A DNA stretch of 64,000 nucleotides, taken from positions 1,861,407,555 to 1,861,471,554 of the forward strand of contig NC_056729.1 in the NCBI RefSeq assembly GCF_019279795.1, written 5' to 3'. Source of the stretch: Protopterus annectens (Eukaryota > Chordata > Ceratodontiformes > Protopteridae). The position numbers and the translations under genes are program-made. The notes beneath the pieces are model-generated. The model did not search any database, was not told the DNA's origin, and was given only the letters and a program-made list of their open reading frames with translations. Of the stretch, positions 1 through 11,113 are shown piece after piece (the stretch's first letter is position 1; each line of letters opens with the position of its first letter).

Positions 1-27
1 GGATACTCACCACTATACTAACTAGGA
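1..27 (-). mobile_element. 5' end of a tRNA-Asp-headed SINE, cut by the window edge
   Basis: Read on the minus strand, this is the 5' half of tRNA-Asp, including the A-box-like TAGTATAGTGG. It is the copy-1 counterpart of the fuller element at 16837-17168. The rest should lie to the left of the window. Confidence 0.7.
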
Positions 28-112
28 AGATGGTCAGTCAATAAGGACAGAGGGAACCTTCAAACACTAGACTCATCTCAGTTGTGATTTGAGAAAGGCA
101 GGCTTACGCAAC

Positions 113-853
113 AGGTCTATATTAGAACATCAAAGTTTTAAAGCTTTGAATGTTCTAATATCGACCCCTATTCAGCGAAAGCTGAAAACATCGAACATAC
201 AGAACAGCAAATTTTTTCCTTGGGGAAAAAAATTTGCTGTTCTTAAACACACACACACACAACACAAGCACACCAAACAAACAGCAATCCATACACATAC
301 ACCTAAAATCTTACACCTAACCCTACACTAAACTATACATACACCACAAACTATCCACTTACCTTAACCCAAACCCTAACCCTAAGGTCCGTCACTATCG
401 CACACTTACCTCACCCGTGCCCTAACTCACCTACCCCACCCTAACCCTCATGTCCACACAATCGCACACTTACCTGACCCACGCCCTAACCCTAACTCAC
501 CTAACCCACCCTAACCCTCACGTCCACACAATCGCACACATACCTAACCTGCGCCCTAACCCTAACTCACCTAACCCGCCCTAACCCTCACGTCCACACA
601 ATCACACACATACCTAACCCACACCCTAACCCTAACTAACCTAACCCATGCTCAATCGCACACTTACCTGAACCCGACCCGTAACTTTCCATCACAGAGC
701 TGAAAATACCGAAGCAACAGAAACGGACAACCAAATTCTTTCCCTAGGAAAAAAATTGGTTTTCTGTAGCTCTGATATTTTCAGCGTTCGCTGAATATTG
801 GTCAATATTAGAACATTCAAAGTTATGAAACTTTGATGTTCTAATATAGACCC
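113..853. mobile_element. Non-autonomous foldback DNA transposon with telomere-like core (copy 1)
   Basis: The ends are inverted repeats of roughly 130 bp starting GGTCTATATTAGAACATC at the left and its complement at the right. They are flanked by a 9-bp target duplication, TTACGCAAC (104-112) and TTACTCAAC (854-862), with one mismatch. Inside each arm are smaller palindromes, for example TTCAGCGAAAGCTGAA. There is no coding capacity. The 9-bp duplication and long inverted repeats suggest the Mutator-like group; an 8-bp duplication (hAT) cannot be excluded. It splits the CR1 reverse-transcriptase region. Confidence 0.8.
301..672. repeat. 70-bp tandem repeat with interstitial telomere-like CCCTAACCCTAA motifs
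   Basis: Near-identical units spaced 70 bp apart (CTAACCCTCA at 441, 511 and 581) each carry one or two CCCTAA steps plus a CACACAATCGCACAC segment. The tract forms the core of the foldback element and recurs in copy 2 at about 17430-17810. Since it sits inside a transposon flanked by target duplications, it is not a chromosome end. Confidence 0.85.
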
Positions 854-2083
854 TTACTCAACCTGGTGAAGTTTTTTGACAAAGGTAAAACAACACATGC
901 TGCATACCTTAACCTGGCCAAGGCTGTTGACACCACACCCCAGTCAGACATAGTAGAAAAGCTAAATAAACTGGGAGTAAGTCCCTGTGTCACCCACTGG
1001 ATTGCCAACTGGTTCACAGATAGTATGCAGGAAATCCAAACTAAGGGTTATTTCCTCATCAAAGAAACCATTCACCATGGAATACTCCAGGATTCTGTGC
1101 TGGAGCCTCTCCTGTTTGGCATGTTCCTCAATGAAGTAAAAGCCAATACCAAAGGGCTATGGATGACTTATGTTTGCAGAAGACTACATGCTAGGAACAG
1201 GCACTGAATCCTCAAATGACATCTTGCAAGAAGGTTTGTCTCAAGCAAATAACTGGTGCCAGAATCGTGGACTGAAGCTAAATGCTAAAAAAAAAAAAAA
1301 AAAATGCATTTTCTTATCTTTTGGGACGTCATCTACCTCAGGAGACTACCACATTGACAGTACGCACCTAAGAGTTGACTCCAGTTGTTTGGGATTTGGG
1401 AAGTTAAGTGAAGAATGACCTACCTTTCGACCAACATGTGTACATTATCATAAGGAAGTCATTTTATATTGCACAACTTATAAACAAGGGTATTGTGTCT
1501 AGATCCTGGGATGTCAATGTCCCCTTGTCTCAGGTGAATCATTGAGTGCTGTATCCCCTTCAGCATGCATCTATCCGGACACATGCAACAACTGGAACAC
1601 CCACAAAGGTACCTTACTTAAAGGATACAAATCCTAAATAATATGTCCTACGTAGACCAACTCAAAGCCCTATCACTGTACTCTGTATCCTTTAGAGTGC
1701 TAAGAAGTGAATTGTCTGGCATACAAAGTATCCTCTGATGCAATACTGATAGATTTACTGCACATCAGCAAGTTATATGTCATCAGAAATACTGTCTGTT
1801 CTGCAGCATCAACAAAAAGGTTTCGACGGACAAGTACATTTTGCACAGGATGCCACTGCTGTGCAAATTTGTAAAACAAAGCTCATCCTTGTCTATATTC
1901 AAGCATAACCTGGATCTGTGGATGGGAAACAGGTGGGAAAAAGAAAATTTACCACAGGACTGTCCCCTGTACTGTTACTGGACAGAGACAGTTCCATGCA
2001 TGGGTCCCCTCAAATTATGTATGGTATGATCCCAGTTATTCTTGCTAGGGGTAATATGTAAATATCAGTCATAGAATAGGTAA

Positions 2084-2915
2084 GGCCAGCTTAATAGAAG
2101 CCTGCTATAACAGAATTGCCCGATTTGCTGCAAATTGCTCGTATAGAACTCATCACTGTACTGCTTTGAGACAGCTCCACTGGCTTGAACTGCCGAACCT
2201 CCTAACCTGCAATCAGCTCTGCCTCTGTCATTCTATCTATTACGTCCCCAAAAAGTGTCCTGCCCTCAAAAACCTAGTACAACATCACTCAGCCAAAAGG
2301 CCTCTTAGATCATCAAGCAAACTACTACTAGAAGTCACCAACAGCTACAATAGCTTTGGAGATGCGCTATATAGCAGTTCAGTGGTTAAAAATGGAACTG
2401 TGTCCCCACTAGCATTCAAAACACATCGTCCAAAGCCTCCTTTAAAGACCTCATCTAGCAACATCTCAAGCAAAGTTGGCAGTGCCATGACTGCTCCCCA
2501 TGCTAGTGAAAGTGGAAAAGGTATACATACTAGAGTACTTGATAATAGTTTTCTTTCTTACTCACAAACACTGGCTAATCTACAATGTATGTACTGTACC
2601 CGTGTACTATGTATGTATTCTACCTATGTTCCAAATTTCAGCTGTACACCACAACTCTATTAATTACCTTTATTTTTAAAATGAATATGTTTTTGTTTGT
2701 TCTCTCCACTGTAACTGTTTATGTGCCGCATACCACTGTAAAAACATGTCTCTTGTAATTTGTGTGTATACTGATCATGTCTAAATAACTAAATGTGTCT
2801 AATTTTTCTTTGTGGAGCTTTTCTCCCCAGGCCTCTGCTGAAAAAGGGCCTTTTCGGCTCAGTCAGACACCCCCGGTTAACAAATGTAAAATAAAATAAA
2901 ATAAAATACAAAATG
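2084..2915 (+). mobile_element. 5'-truncated L2-type LINE inserted in the CR1 3' UTR (copy 1)
   Basis: It encodes the L2 reverse-transcriptase C-terminus, CYNRIARFAANCSYRTHHC followed by LHWLELPNLL (2105-2200), then a 3' UTR with the family end CCAGGCCTCTGCTGAAAA and an (AAATA)n tail at 2888-2910. The flanks GAATAGGTAA (2074-2083) and GAATAGGTTAA (2916-2926) are a target-site duplication. The same insertion occurs in copy 2, so it predates the duplication. Confidence 0.85.
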
Positions 2916-3010
2916 GAATAGGTTAATTCAAGCACCAAAAGGGAAATTGGCTAGGCTTAAAATGTCCCACAAGGGCTGCTAGCCTAATACTTGCCTGTGA
3001 GCCTATAATA

Positions 3011-4512
3011 CAGCAGGTAGTTCATAGTTTTTGATATGCTGATGTGTGTACTGTAAATGTGACGTGCCTTGTCAATAGTTAGCGCATGGCCCCAAGTAAC
3101 AGTATACCTAACCCTAAAGCTATGAGCTAATATCAGTTGCATTGTTTTGCGTGAGAAATTTTTGTATTATGTTTTAAATTGTATTCTGTTTAAATTTCTA
3201 ATTGTTCTGTACTTCCTACGTATTAACAGAAAATTTATAAAAATTAAAGAGAGAAATGTACTGACTCTCCACTTTAGTAGCAACTTTAGAAGAAATTTTA
3301 CCAATCTTTTAAAACTGTCCGACATATTTTTTTTTTTAGTTTCTTATAAGAAAGTAAATCTGAATATTAAGTGGTCATAAAGTAGCTCAAAATAATGTAA
3401 CTTTTGACACTGGCAATAAGACCTTTAATGTTGAAAGGCAAAATGTATAATTGCTCATAGTCCCCCTTGAAATGGACCTGGGCCAGTGTGTTGACAGAGT
3501 AATTTGAGCATTGTTGTTACAATTCCCTTCAAAACATCATTCCTAAATAAAAAGCTTTTGGGTAACTAACATGCTGCAGTCCAAACCCCTTCAAAAAGGA
3601 AAAAAATGCATTTGTTGGTAGGAGTAAGTTATTAAAATATATGCACAATCAAGTCTTTCCTGGTAATGCAGACATATTATGCTTCATTACCTTAAACTTA
3701 GCAACACATTTTATCTTCAGATCCTTATAGCTTGGTGAATGTCACATGTATGCTGTGAAATCGGACTAAACACAGTAATATATCTAACTTCTTTGGCATG
3801 GAGGGATACTGGTTACACTACAGGTGACCCGCCATTTAGTTAGTGTCTGAGGTGCCTGTTGGAGCTAGGGTGGGAGAGGCAGAACCTGTTCATCTGTTCT
3901 TGGGGGAGGAGTTGGGAGTGCATGCAGAAACGCAGTCTGCATTGAAGAACTACTGGCATAAATTGGGATCATGCAGAGGTGCAGTCTTATAGAAAGGGGA
4001 GGATCTTTGGTTGCATCATACATAGACACATGGATAATGCATGGAGCAACCCCATTTTATGCTTCCCCTATGGCATTGTGGGCACATCCAGGTTCTTGGG
4101 GCAAATAGTAAACTCTGTTCCCTACCACATAGATGACTGATCTTGCTATGGAATCATAATGTCACATTGGAGAATAAATGGTCAGTAAAGCTTTTACCAC
4201 AGGGAATGAATGGGCTCAATGGGGGAATTAGAAGGGTCAGCCCAGTCAAAACTGGCAGAGAGATGGGGCACAAAGTATATATTTTTAACATAAATTTCAG
4301 AATTCTGCTGCACTCACTGTATTTTAAAATAAGAGTCTATCAATCAGTGTATTTAATTATGTAGGAGAGCTTTCACGAATTCTCGCTGTTTCCTAGTGTG
4401 TAAGTGTTGTCAACCAGAGATATTTCAAGTTTAAGGTCAAAGGGCATTTTACTGTATTAGTACTGTTACCATAATAACCTGACACTTGAATTAATGTGTC
4501 TTAAAGAAGCAA
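3011..4512. other. Unassigned sequence, no gene seen
   Basis: AT-rich non-coding DNA repeated almost exactly at 20146-21645. The only open frames are short and lack recognisable motifs. I see no terminal repeats or RNA gene. It may be old LINE 3' sequence or unique DNA carried along by the duplication. Confidence 0.6.
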
Positions 4513-5119
4513 GATGTTATGTGATCCTATCTCGCCTACATTCAGTACTGATGGGCTCGGAGCCGATCCCTTGGCTCCGACTCGGCATGCTATGCTATGG
4601 AGCGAGGCCTCTTATTGGCTGAGCTATTTCTTATCCCAGGATGCACCACCACTAATCCCCCAGATCTCGTTTGCCGCTTACAAGCTAGGACGTGGTCTCA
4701 AACTTGGCTGGGCTAAGTACTGTTTTATTCAGACTTTTCCTGTCAGGAATTTTGCTATTTTGAACCCAAAAGCTGTTTTAACAGCTATTGTTGTTGTACG
4801 AGTGTGTTTGGTAAAATTTGTTAAGGAAAGTTGTGTTTTTTCGTTAAGGGAAGGTTTCCCATTTAAGTTAGAGGGGCCTTCCCCTATTACTATCTAGCGT
4901 TTTTGTGTTTCCAGGAGGTCAAGTACCTGCTTAAGTTAGAGGGTCTTGACCCTCATTTTCTGTGTTTGTGGTACTAGATTGTGTATTGTGTTCTGACATT
5001 GTGTTTTGTCTCTAAAAAAAAAAAAAAACTTACTTAGTTTTCACTTTCTTTGTGGTAAAATCTTGTTTCTTAGGGTTAGTCAGCATGTCTAAGGAACATA
5101 GACCCTCTGGGTTTAAAAA

Positions 5120-7453
5120 GTGCGCGAGGTGTGGTTACAAAATGTCCATAACGGACGACCACTCCTCGTTTATTGTTTAGGCGCCAAGCACCTACAAGAG
5201 TCCTGTAGTGTGTGTCACGCCTTTTCTTCGAGAGTCCTCCAGGAGAGGAAGAATAAATTAATATTAAAAGGTCTGATTAAGCCCTCCTTCGAGGAGGCTT
5301 TATCTTCCTCTTCCTCTCCTACGAAGAAGAAAAAAGCGTCGTCTCCGACCAGTCTGTCGGAACCGACTGCCAAAAAACTTAGGCAGGCTTCTCCATCGGC
5401 TCCACGGACTTCGGAGCCGAGGGCGGAACGGTCTGCCTCGATGCCTCCAGTCTCAACCCCTCTGGTTTCGGAGCCGAGGACTGGGGCATTGAGAGGCGGG
5501 TCACCTTCATCGGCTCCACTGATTTTGGAGCCGATGAGGGTTGCCGGCTCAGACTCTTCCCCTTCGGCGACGAAGCCCTCCTCGGCACCGAGGGAAATTG
5601 TTTTGAGATCTCCCTCGGAACCGATAGTGGTCGAATCCATTCGGAGCCGGTCCCCTAGTCCTATGGAGCCGATGGAGAAGTCGGCTCGGACCCGATTGGT
5701 GTCATCTAGATCCTCCAAGATGTCTGATTCGGACATCGACAGGGTGCTCCTAAGACTTTTCCAGTCTCCGGTGTTTCAAAAGTTAGTTTCGGCTCCAGCC
5801 CATTTGGCTTCGGAGCCGATGGTCCACCCTGCTATTATGGTTCCTCCTCCAACAGCCTCGGCACCGTTGGAGCCAGTGCTCGTGGAACCGATGGAGGTTT
5901 TCGGGTCGGGCCCGACCATTACTCCAACTCCGGCTCTTGAGTCGGAGTTCGGTACGCGGACTTCTTCTGTCGGCCCCGGGGGACGCCGACTGATGTTTTC
6001 GGTCCCAAGCCTTCCTCTCGGTGCGTCGGCTGCGGGAGTGCCGTCTACTGTTGTGGCCACGGAGGTGGGACCTTCCCAGGATTCTGGTGGTCCCGCCTTC
6101 AGGGCCATGAGGAGTGCGTTAGCCAAATCTTCTTTGGCTACCTCCACGGTCTCCCCAGCTCCTTCCCTGCATACTGAGACTGGGTCTTTGGCAGTCCCCC
6201 TGTCCTTAGACAGTGGAGCCCCGGGGCCTGAGGTTACCCCCACTGGGGGTTCCCCCCCTCCTGGAGGTCCCTCTGAAGCTTCTTCGGAGGAATCCCCCAG
6301 GAAAAGATCGTGCAAGAGGAAGCACGTTGACTCCCCTGATGAGTCTCTTACATCAGACACTGATCTCGATGATGCAGAGGGGTCCCCTAAATCGTCCTCA
6401 GATGATGTCTCCTTTGCAGACATCCTGGAAGCCCTTAAACAACGAGGCGGCTGGCAATCCAAACCCCTTCTGCTGATGAGTCGGTGTTCCTTAAGGCCTC
6501 GGGCTCAGCCCTCCGCCTCCTGGGTGTCTCCGCCCTTCGACGAGCTCTTGGATTTGATCTGTCGAAGGGCGTGGGAACACCCAGACTCTGTGGAACCGGT
6601 GCCTGCTCATCCTAATAAGTTCCTGTCAGCACCCCCGGAAAAAGAGTTTCTGACGAAAGGTGTGGCTGTAGATGCTTTGGTGGTGGTATCTGCTACCTAG
6701 CAAGATGTAGCAGAGGCTTCGACGTCCGTCCATCCTCCTAATAAGGAGTCTAGGAGCATGGATCGGTATGGTAAGCGCACCCTAAGTTCAGCGGCCTTTA
6801 CATTAAGGTCCTTGAACTATCTCACGCACTTTACTAAATTTCAGAGGGATCTGATTAAAGAACTTTCCGATACCCTCTTGGGTAACCTGCCTGAGGAGCT
6901 GGCCCAGACGGTTGGCTCTCAGCTGGCTACGCTGTTGTCCATATCAAACTCGTCCATGAGGCTCATTTCTTATGCGGCGAAGGCGAGTAGAGCGCAGTAC
7001 AGGCATTGCTCACGGAGACAAGCCTGGCTCCGCCTGTGTCATTTTGTGGAGGCCTTTAAGTCTTCCTTTGCCGACGCCCCCTTTGATGGGTCCTCCTTGT
7101 TTGGACCCAAGGTAAAGGACACACTGACCCGCTGCGAGCAAGAAGGTAAGACTTTGACTGCCGTAGGGGCACGATTTTCCACTCCCTTTCGGCCTTACCC
7201 CAAGGCTAAAAGAGGAGGGAAAATGTGGTTCCGTAGATCTCAGAAGTCTTACCCCTCACAGCAGGACGATCCCCCTTCTAGAGGCAGGGAGGGAAATTCT
7301 TCTGGAAGACGCCCGTCCCAGAGGCGGCAGAGGCCCTCGCAACACTGGAGACCGCGAGTCCTTTCGTGGCTCTTCAGCCTTTCACAGTCCCTGAGGGATT
7401 GCCCGACTGTGCAGCTCTGGAGCCAGTCGGGGGTCGTTTTTCGAGGCACCTAA
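5120..7453 (+). pseudogene. DIRS gag-like region
   Basis: The first 1.6 kb encodes a low-complexity Ser/Pro/Glu-rich protein with recurrent SEP, MEP or LEP tripeptides. The later part (from about 6758) encodes a more globular segment, including SSLFGPKVKDTL, which resembles the C-terminal part of vertebrate DIRS gag proteins. In the family this is the structural nucleic-acid-binding protein. Assignment rests on position upstream of the reverse transcriptase and composition. Fossil copy; breaks are not itemised. Confidence 0.75.
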
Positions 7454-9291
7454 AAGCCTGGGAAGGTATCACTCAGGACCGATGGGTGCTTCGAATTATC
7501 GCCGGAGGTTACGCCATCCCTTTTTCTCACTCTCCACCTCAGTCCAAAAAAATCCCGGACCCGCCACCCAGTCAACGGGAAACTGCAGCCTCAGAAGTTT
7601 CAAAGCTGCTGCAAAAAGGAGTTATTCAACCGGTCCCCGCAGACCAGATCGGATTAGGGACTTACTCAAGATTCTTTTTGGTGCCAAAAAAGACCGGGGA
7701 CTTGAGGCCCATTTTGGATCTCAGCATTCTAAACCGTTCAGTCAAAAAGTCCAAGTTCCGAATGGTCACCCTACAAACCATTCTCCCTTTGCTGGAGAAA
7801 GGTGTTTGGATGTGCTCCATAGATCTCAAGGACGCTTATTACCATATCATGGTACATCAAGCGTCCAGGAGACATCTGCGCTTCAGCCTAGGAGGCAGTC
7901 ATTTTCAGTTCCGACGCTGCCCTTTGGTCTCACCACAGCCCCAGGGTGTTCACCAAATGTTTGGCGGTCGTGACTGCTCACCTGAGAAGTCTAGGATTCC
8001 AGGTGTTTCCGTATCTAGACGACTGGCTCCTAACTGCCACCTCCAAGCATCTACTATTAGGGAGCCTACAAGCCACGATATCACTGGGCAATTCGCTTGG
8101 AATCACCTTCAATTGGCCAAAGTCTGTGTTGCTGCCATCTCAACGCATAAGATTCATCAAGTAGAGATAGACTCAAACCAATGCGGGTCTATCTACCTAC
8201 AGACAGGATACAAACCATACAGGCTCAAGTTCGAGCCTTACTTCCCAGATCCAAAGCCCCAGCCAGAATGGTCCTGCAGCTATTGGGATCCATGTCCGCC
8301 ACGGTTCTTCTAGTTCCCCTAGCAAGGTTGCACATGAGAATTCTCCAGTGGCTTCTTTCAACTCAGTGGTCCTTTCAGGAACTCCCTCTCAGTCACCTCA
8401 TATGGATCACGGAAACCTGCAAACGGGACCTTCGCTGGTGGCTGGTGCCCTCCAATCTGGATCAGGGATGACCCTTTGTTCCACCTCCTCCTGTGGCCAG
8501 TTTGACCACGGACGCCTCCCAGATGGGGTGGGGGGCATTCCCTGGGCAGGTCAGTCCAAGGCAAATAGCATTCAGAAGAGACCTTACTTCATATCAACAT
8601 CCTAGAAATGAGGGCAGTGCTTCTGTCCCTTCAAGCCCTTCACGATTACCTCCCTCAGGGCGTAATTGCCGTTCACTCCGACAACATGTCAGTGGTCTGG
8701 TACCTGAACAAACAGGGAGGGACCAGATCCTATCCCCTTTGTAGAGAGGCCATGAGAGTTTGGGAATGGGCAGTGTCGACCAAACGCTTTCTAGTGGTGA
8801 CTCATATCCCGGGCAAGTCCAATGTGATAGCCGACAGACTGAGCAGAACTATCCTCTCTCCACACGAATGGTCTCTGAACTTTACAGTTGCAAATCAGAT
8901 TTTCAGCAAATGGGGAGTTCCGTGTTGCGACCTCTTCGCGACTCCACTGAATGCGAAGTGCAAAAAGTTGTTCTCCCTCACCCCGGCTCCGGGGAAGAGC
9001 CCTATGGATGCACTAGCCCGTCCGTGGCCCACCGGCTTGCTTTATGCTTTTCCCCCAGTTCCTCTCCTTCCCAGGGTGATCCAAAAGGCGTCTCTCTTGG
9101 GGAGCAAAATGATCTTAGTTGCTCCTTACTGGCATCGTCAAGTATGGTTCCCCTATCTTCAGAAATATGCACTGGAAGGTCCATGGTTCCTGGATCAGAT
9201 CCCAGACCTATTGGTTCATCAGTCGGGACTATTCCACCAGTCCCTACACACCTTAAAATTGACGGCTTGGCTCCTCCTCTTCCGACTATAG
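7366..9291 (+). pseudogene. DIRS reverse transcriptase and RNase H region
   Basis: Reverse-transcriptase blocks are evident: SRFFLVPKKTGDLRPILDLS, IDLKDAYYHI and the catalytic YLDDWLL near 8000. RNase H follows with LTTDASQMGWGA near 8500 and VHSDNMSVVWYLNKQGG near 8670. This order matches the DIRS pol polyprotein, which copies the element RNA into circular DNA. The family normally uses overlapping frames. Fossil copy; breaks are not itemised. Confidence 0.88.
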
Positions 9292-10312
9292 TCAGGAGTC
9301 ATACCTTGGATCCGGAAGTTGTACACATTTTATCCTCGGCCCACAAGTCTGCTACAAAGAAATTATATTCTAGCAAATGGAAAAGATTTGCTATTTGGGC
9401 TCAACTCCGGGGTCTGGATCCCATCACTATTCCTGTATCAGAAGTACTGAAATTTCTAACTTCTCTTTTCAATCAAGGCTCTTCAGTCTCTACCATCAAG
9501 GTTCAATTGGCAGCTATTTCCAATTTTCACGAATCTATAAACCCACCTTTAATGAGCAACAGATTGTGTAAGACCTTCTTGAAAGGTGCTGCGCTTTTAA
9601 GACCTCCGATTTCTCATTCTGCTCCTCCATGGGATCTCGATGTGGTGTTACGCGCCTTAACTTCCTCCCCCTTCGAACCGGCAGCAACATGTGATTTCAA
9701 ATTTCTATCATGGAAAACTGTCTTTCTGGTGGCGATTACTTCTGCCAGAAGGGTTTCAGAGCTTCAAGCTTTGTCTGTAAAACCTCCGTACTTGGTTTTT
9801 CACAAAGACAGAGTATCTCTCAGGCTAAATCCATCCTTTGTCCCTAAAGTTTGTTCCAGTTTCTGCCTACAACAGTCATTAGAACTTCCAGTCTTCTTTC
9901 TGAAGTATTCTAACAAAGCGGAATTCATATTCCACACATTAGATGTCCACAGGCAATTGCGTTTTTATTTAGATAGGACCAAACAAGGAAAACAGATCAG
10001 TTGTTTGTATCCTTTTCGGACAATAAATTGGGCAAAGCCGTCACAAAGGTCACTATTGCCAAATGGATCAGGGACTGTATTACTCAAGCTTATTCTTATT
10101 CTAATAAAGAGCTTACCACCTCTGTCAAAGCTCATTCTACAAGAGCTATGGCTACTTCGATAGCATTTCATTCTAAGCTTGCCATTAGTGACATTTCTGC
10201 TGCGGCTACGTGGTCTTCCCCGCACACTTTCATTTCCCACTACAAATTGGATGTGGCATCTAGAGGACGAGCTTCATTTGGTTCCACAGTGCTCAGGAGT
10301 GTTTTCCAATGA
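9290..10312 (+). pseudogene. DIRS tyrosine recombinase region
   Basis: Recombinase motifs appear in the expected order: TSARRVSELQAL (catalytic Arg, about 9745), AHSTRAMATS (His-x-x-Arg, about 10130) and FISHYKLD (nucleophilic Tyr, about 10235). In the family this enzyme integrates a circular intermediate without staggered cuts, which fits the absence of a target duplication here. Fossil copy; breaks are not itemised. Confidence 0.87.
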
Positions 10313-10343
10313 GCCACCCAGGATTTAGGTGTTAGGACGCTGC

Positions 10344-10432
10344 CCCATCAGTACTGAATGTAGGCGAGATAGGATCACATAACATCTTTTAGTTATGTAC
10401 TTACCATAACTTTAGATGTTTGGGATCCATCT
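10344..10432. repeat. DIRS internal complementary region
   Basis: Bases 10344-10386 are the reverse complement of the left terminus (ending AACATC, complement of GATGTT at 4513). Bases 10387-10432 are the reverse complement of the right terminus (starting TTTTAGTTATG, complement of the last bases to 10754). The two ends are therefore represented fused, as in the rolling-circle-like model for completing DIRS DNA. Confidence 0.92.
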
Positions 10433-10754
10433 GCTACATTCTAACCCACCCTCCTTCCCCCTTCCTTGGAGATCAGAGGATATCAGAAGGTCCGAATCCT
10501 GTTGTTTCATCTTGAAACATCTGACAATGTTATATAAACAAGTTGTGCACGTGTGCATGAATGCGGACAAACAAGATCTGGGGGATTAGTGGTGGTGCAT
10601 CCTGGGATAAGAAATAGCTCAGCCAATAAGAGGCCTCGCTCTATAGCATAGCGTGCCGAGTCGGAGCCGAGGGATCAGCTCCGAGCCCATCAGTACTGAA
10701 TGTAGGCGAGATGGATCCCAAACATCTAAAGTTATGGTAAGTACATAACTAAAA

Positions 10755-11113
10755 GTTCTCCACTGTGTGATGTTATGAGTGTGAGAGTTTAGCATTTCAC
10801 AGTTTTCTATATAATCCCAGATGCATCTGGATCATATGTGAGAAACAAACAGTGGAACTATTGACAATATAGGGTTAAAAGGAGACATACTTCTCATTTC
10901 TACCTTGGCTGATTCTGTGTCAGAGTACAGTGGTAAAATATTTAACTGCACTTCCAACCTTCCTTTTTAGTCAGTTGTCTTCAAGTTGAAAAACATCAGT
11001 TTGGTAGTGTAGTGTAGGGACTTTCTAAGTGAGAATAGACTAGTTTACTAACTTGATCAGTGATTCAGGTAACTTTGGTCTTTTTTTGTCACCGTGCTAA
11101 CATCTTTTTAAAT
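10755..11113. other. Unassigned sequence, no gene seen
   Basis: Non-coding DNA that continues the copy-1 flank of the DIRS insertion and matches 21646-22002. No repeat family, splice-bounded exon or RNA gene was recognised. Confidence 0.55.

Larger units (their letters stand above)
28..3010 (+). mobile_element. CR1-type LINE, decayed, in duplication copy 1
   Basis: Plus-strand translation gives the CR1 reverse-transcriptase stretch NKDRGNLQTLDSSQL at 44-95, then after an inserted DNA element AAYLNLAKAVDTTPQSD near 900-950, FDQHVYIIIRKSFYIAQLI near 1430-1480, and the C-terminal motif FKHNLDLWMGN near 1890-1930. Many stops and frameshifts are present, so it is dead. It is interrupted by a foldback element (113-853) and an L2 LINE (2084-2915). 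The CR1 3' UTR, matching other CR1 ends in this window (GCTAGGCTTA... then AGCCTA), resumes at about 2927-3010. Confidence 0.85.
4513..10754 (+). mobile_element. DIRS-type tyrosine-recombinase retrotransposon
   Basis: The element is 6,242 bp. Inverted terminal repeats of about 150 bp (4513-4682 and 10590-10754) and an internal complementary region at 10344-10432 that reproduces both ends fused together are the hallmark of the DIRS group. Inside, in order, are a Ser/Pro-rich gag-like region, a reverse transcriptase with YLDDWLL, an RNase H, and a tyrosine recombinase. No target-site duplication flanks it, as expected for recombinase-mediated integration. The DIRS-free copy 2 fixes both ends. 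It looks broken with several disruptions, but the ends and all domains are recognisable. It is younger than the segmental duplication. Confidence 0.93.

Noticed and set aside
301-672. Telomere end or interstitial telomere from chromosome fusion
   Set aside because: The CCCTAA motifs are part of a 70-bp repeat inside a transposon with inverted ends and target duplications, and they recur in the duplicate copy.
866-1418. Open frames of 113 and 82 codons taken as a gene
   Set aside because: They are fragments of the decayed CR1 reverse transcriptase.
4514-4897. 127-codon open frame at the left end of the DIRS element
   Set aside because: It is mostly terminal inverted repeat sequence with no protein motif.
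5215-6462. Long antisense open frames across the DIRS gag region (173 and 228 codons)
   Set aside because: They mirror the biased GC-rich sense codons and have no motif of their own.
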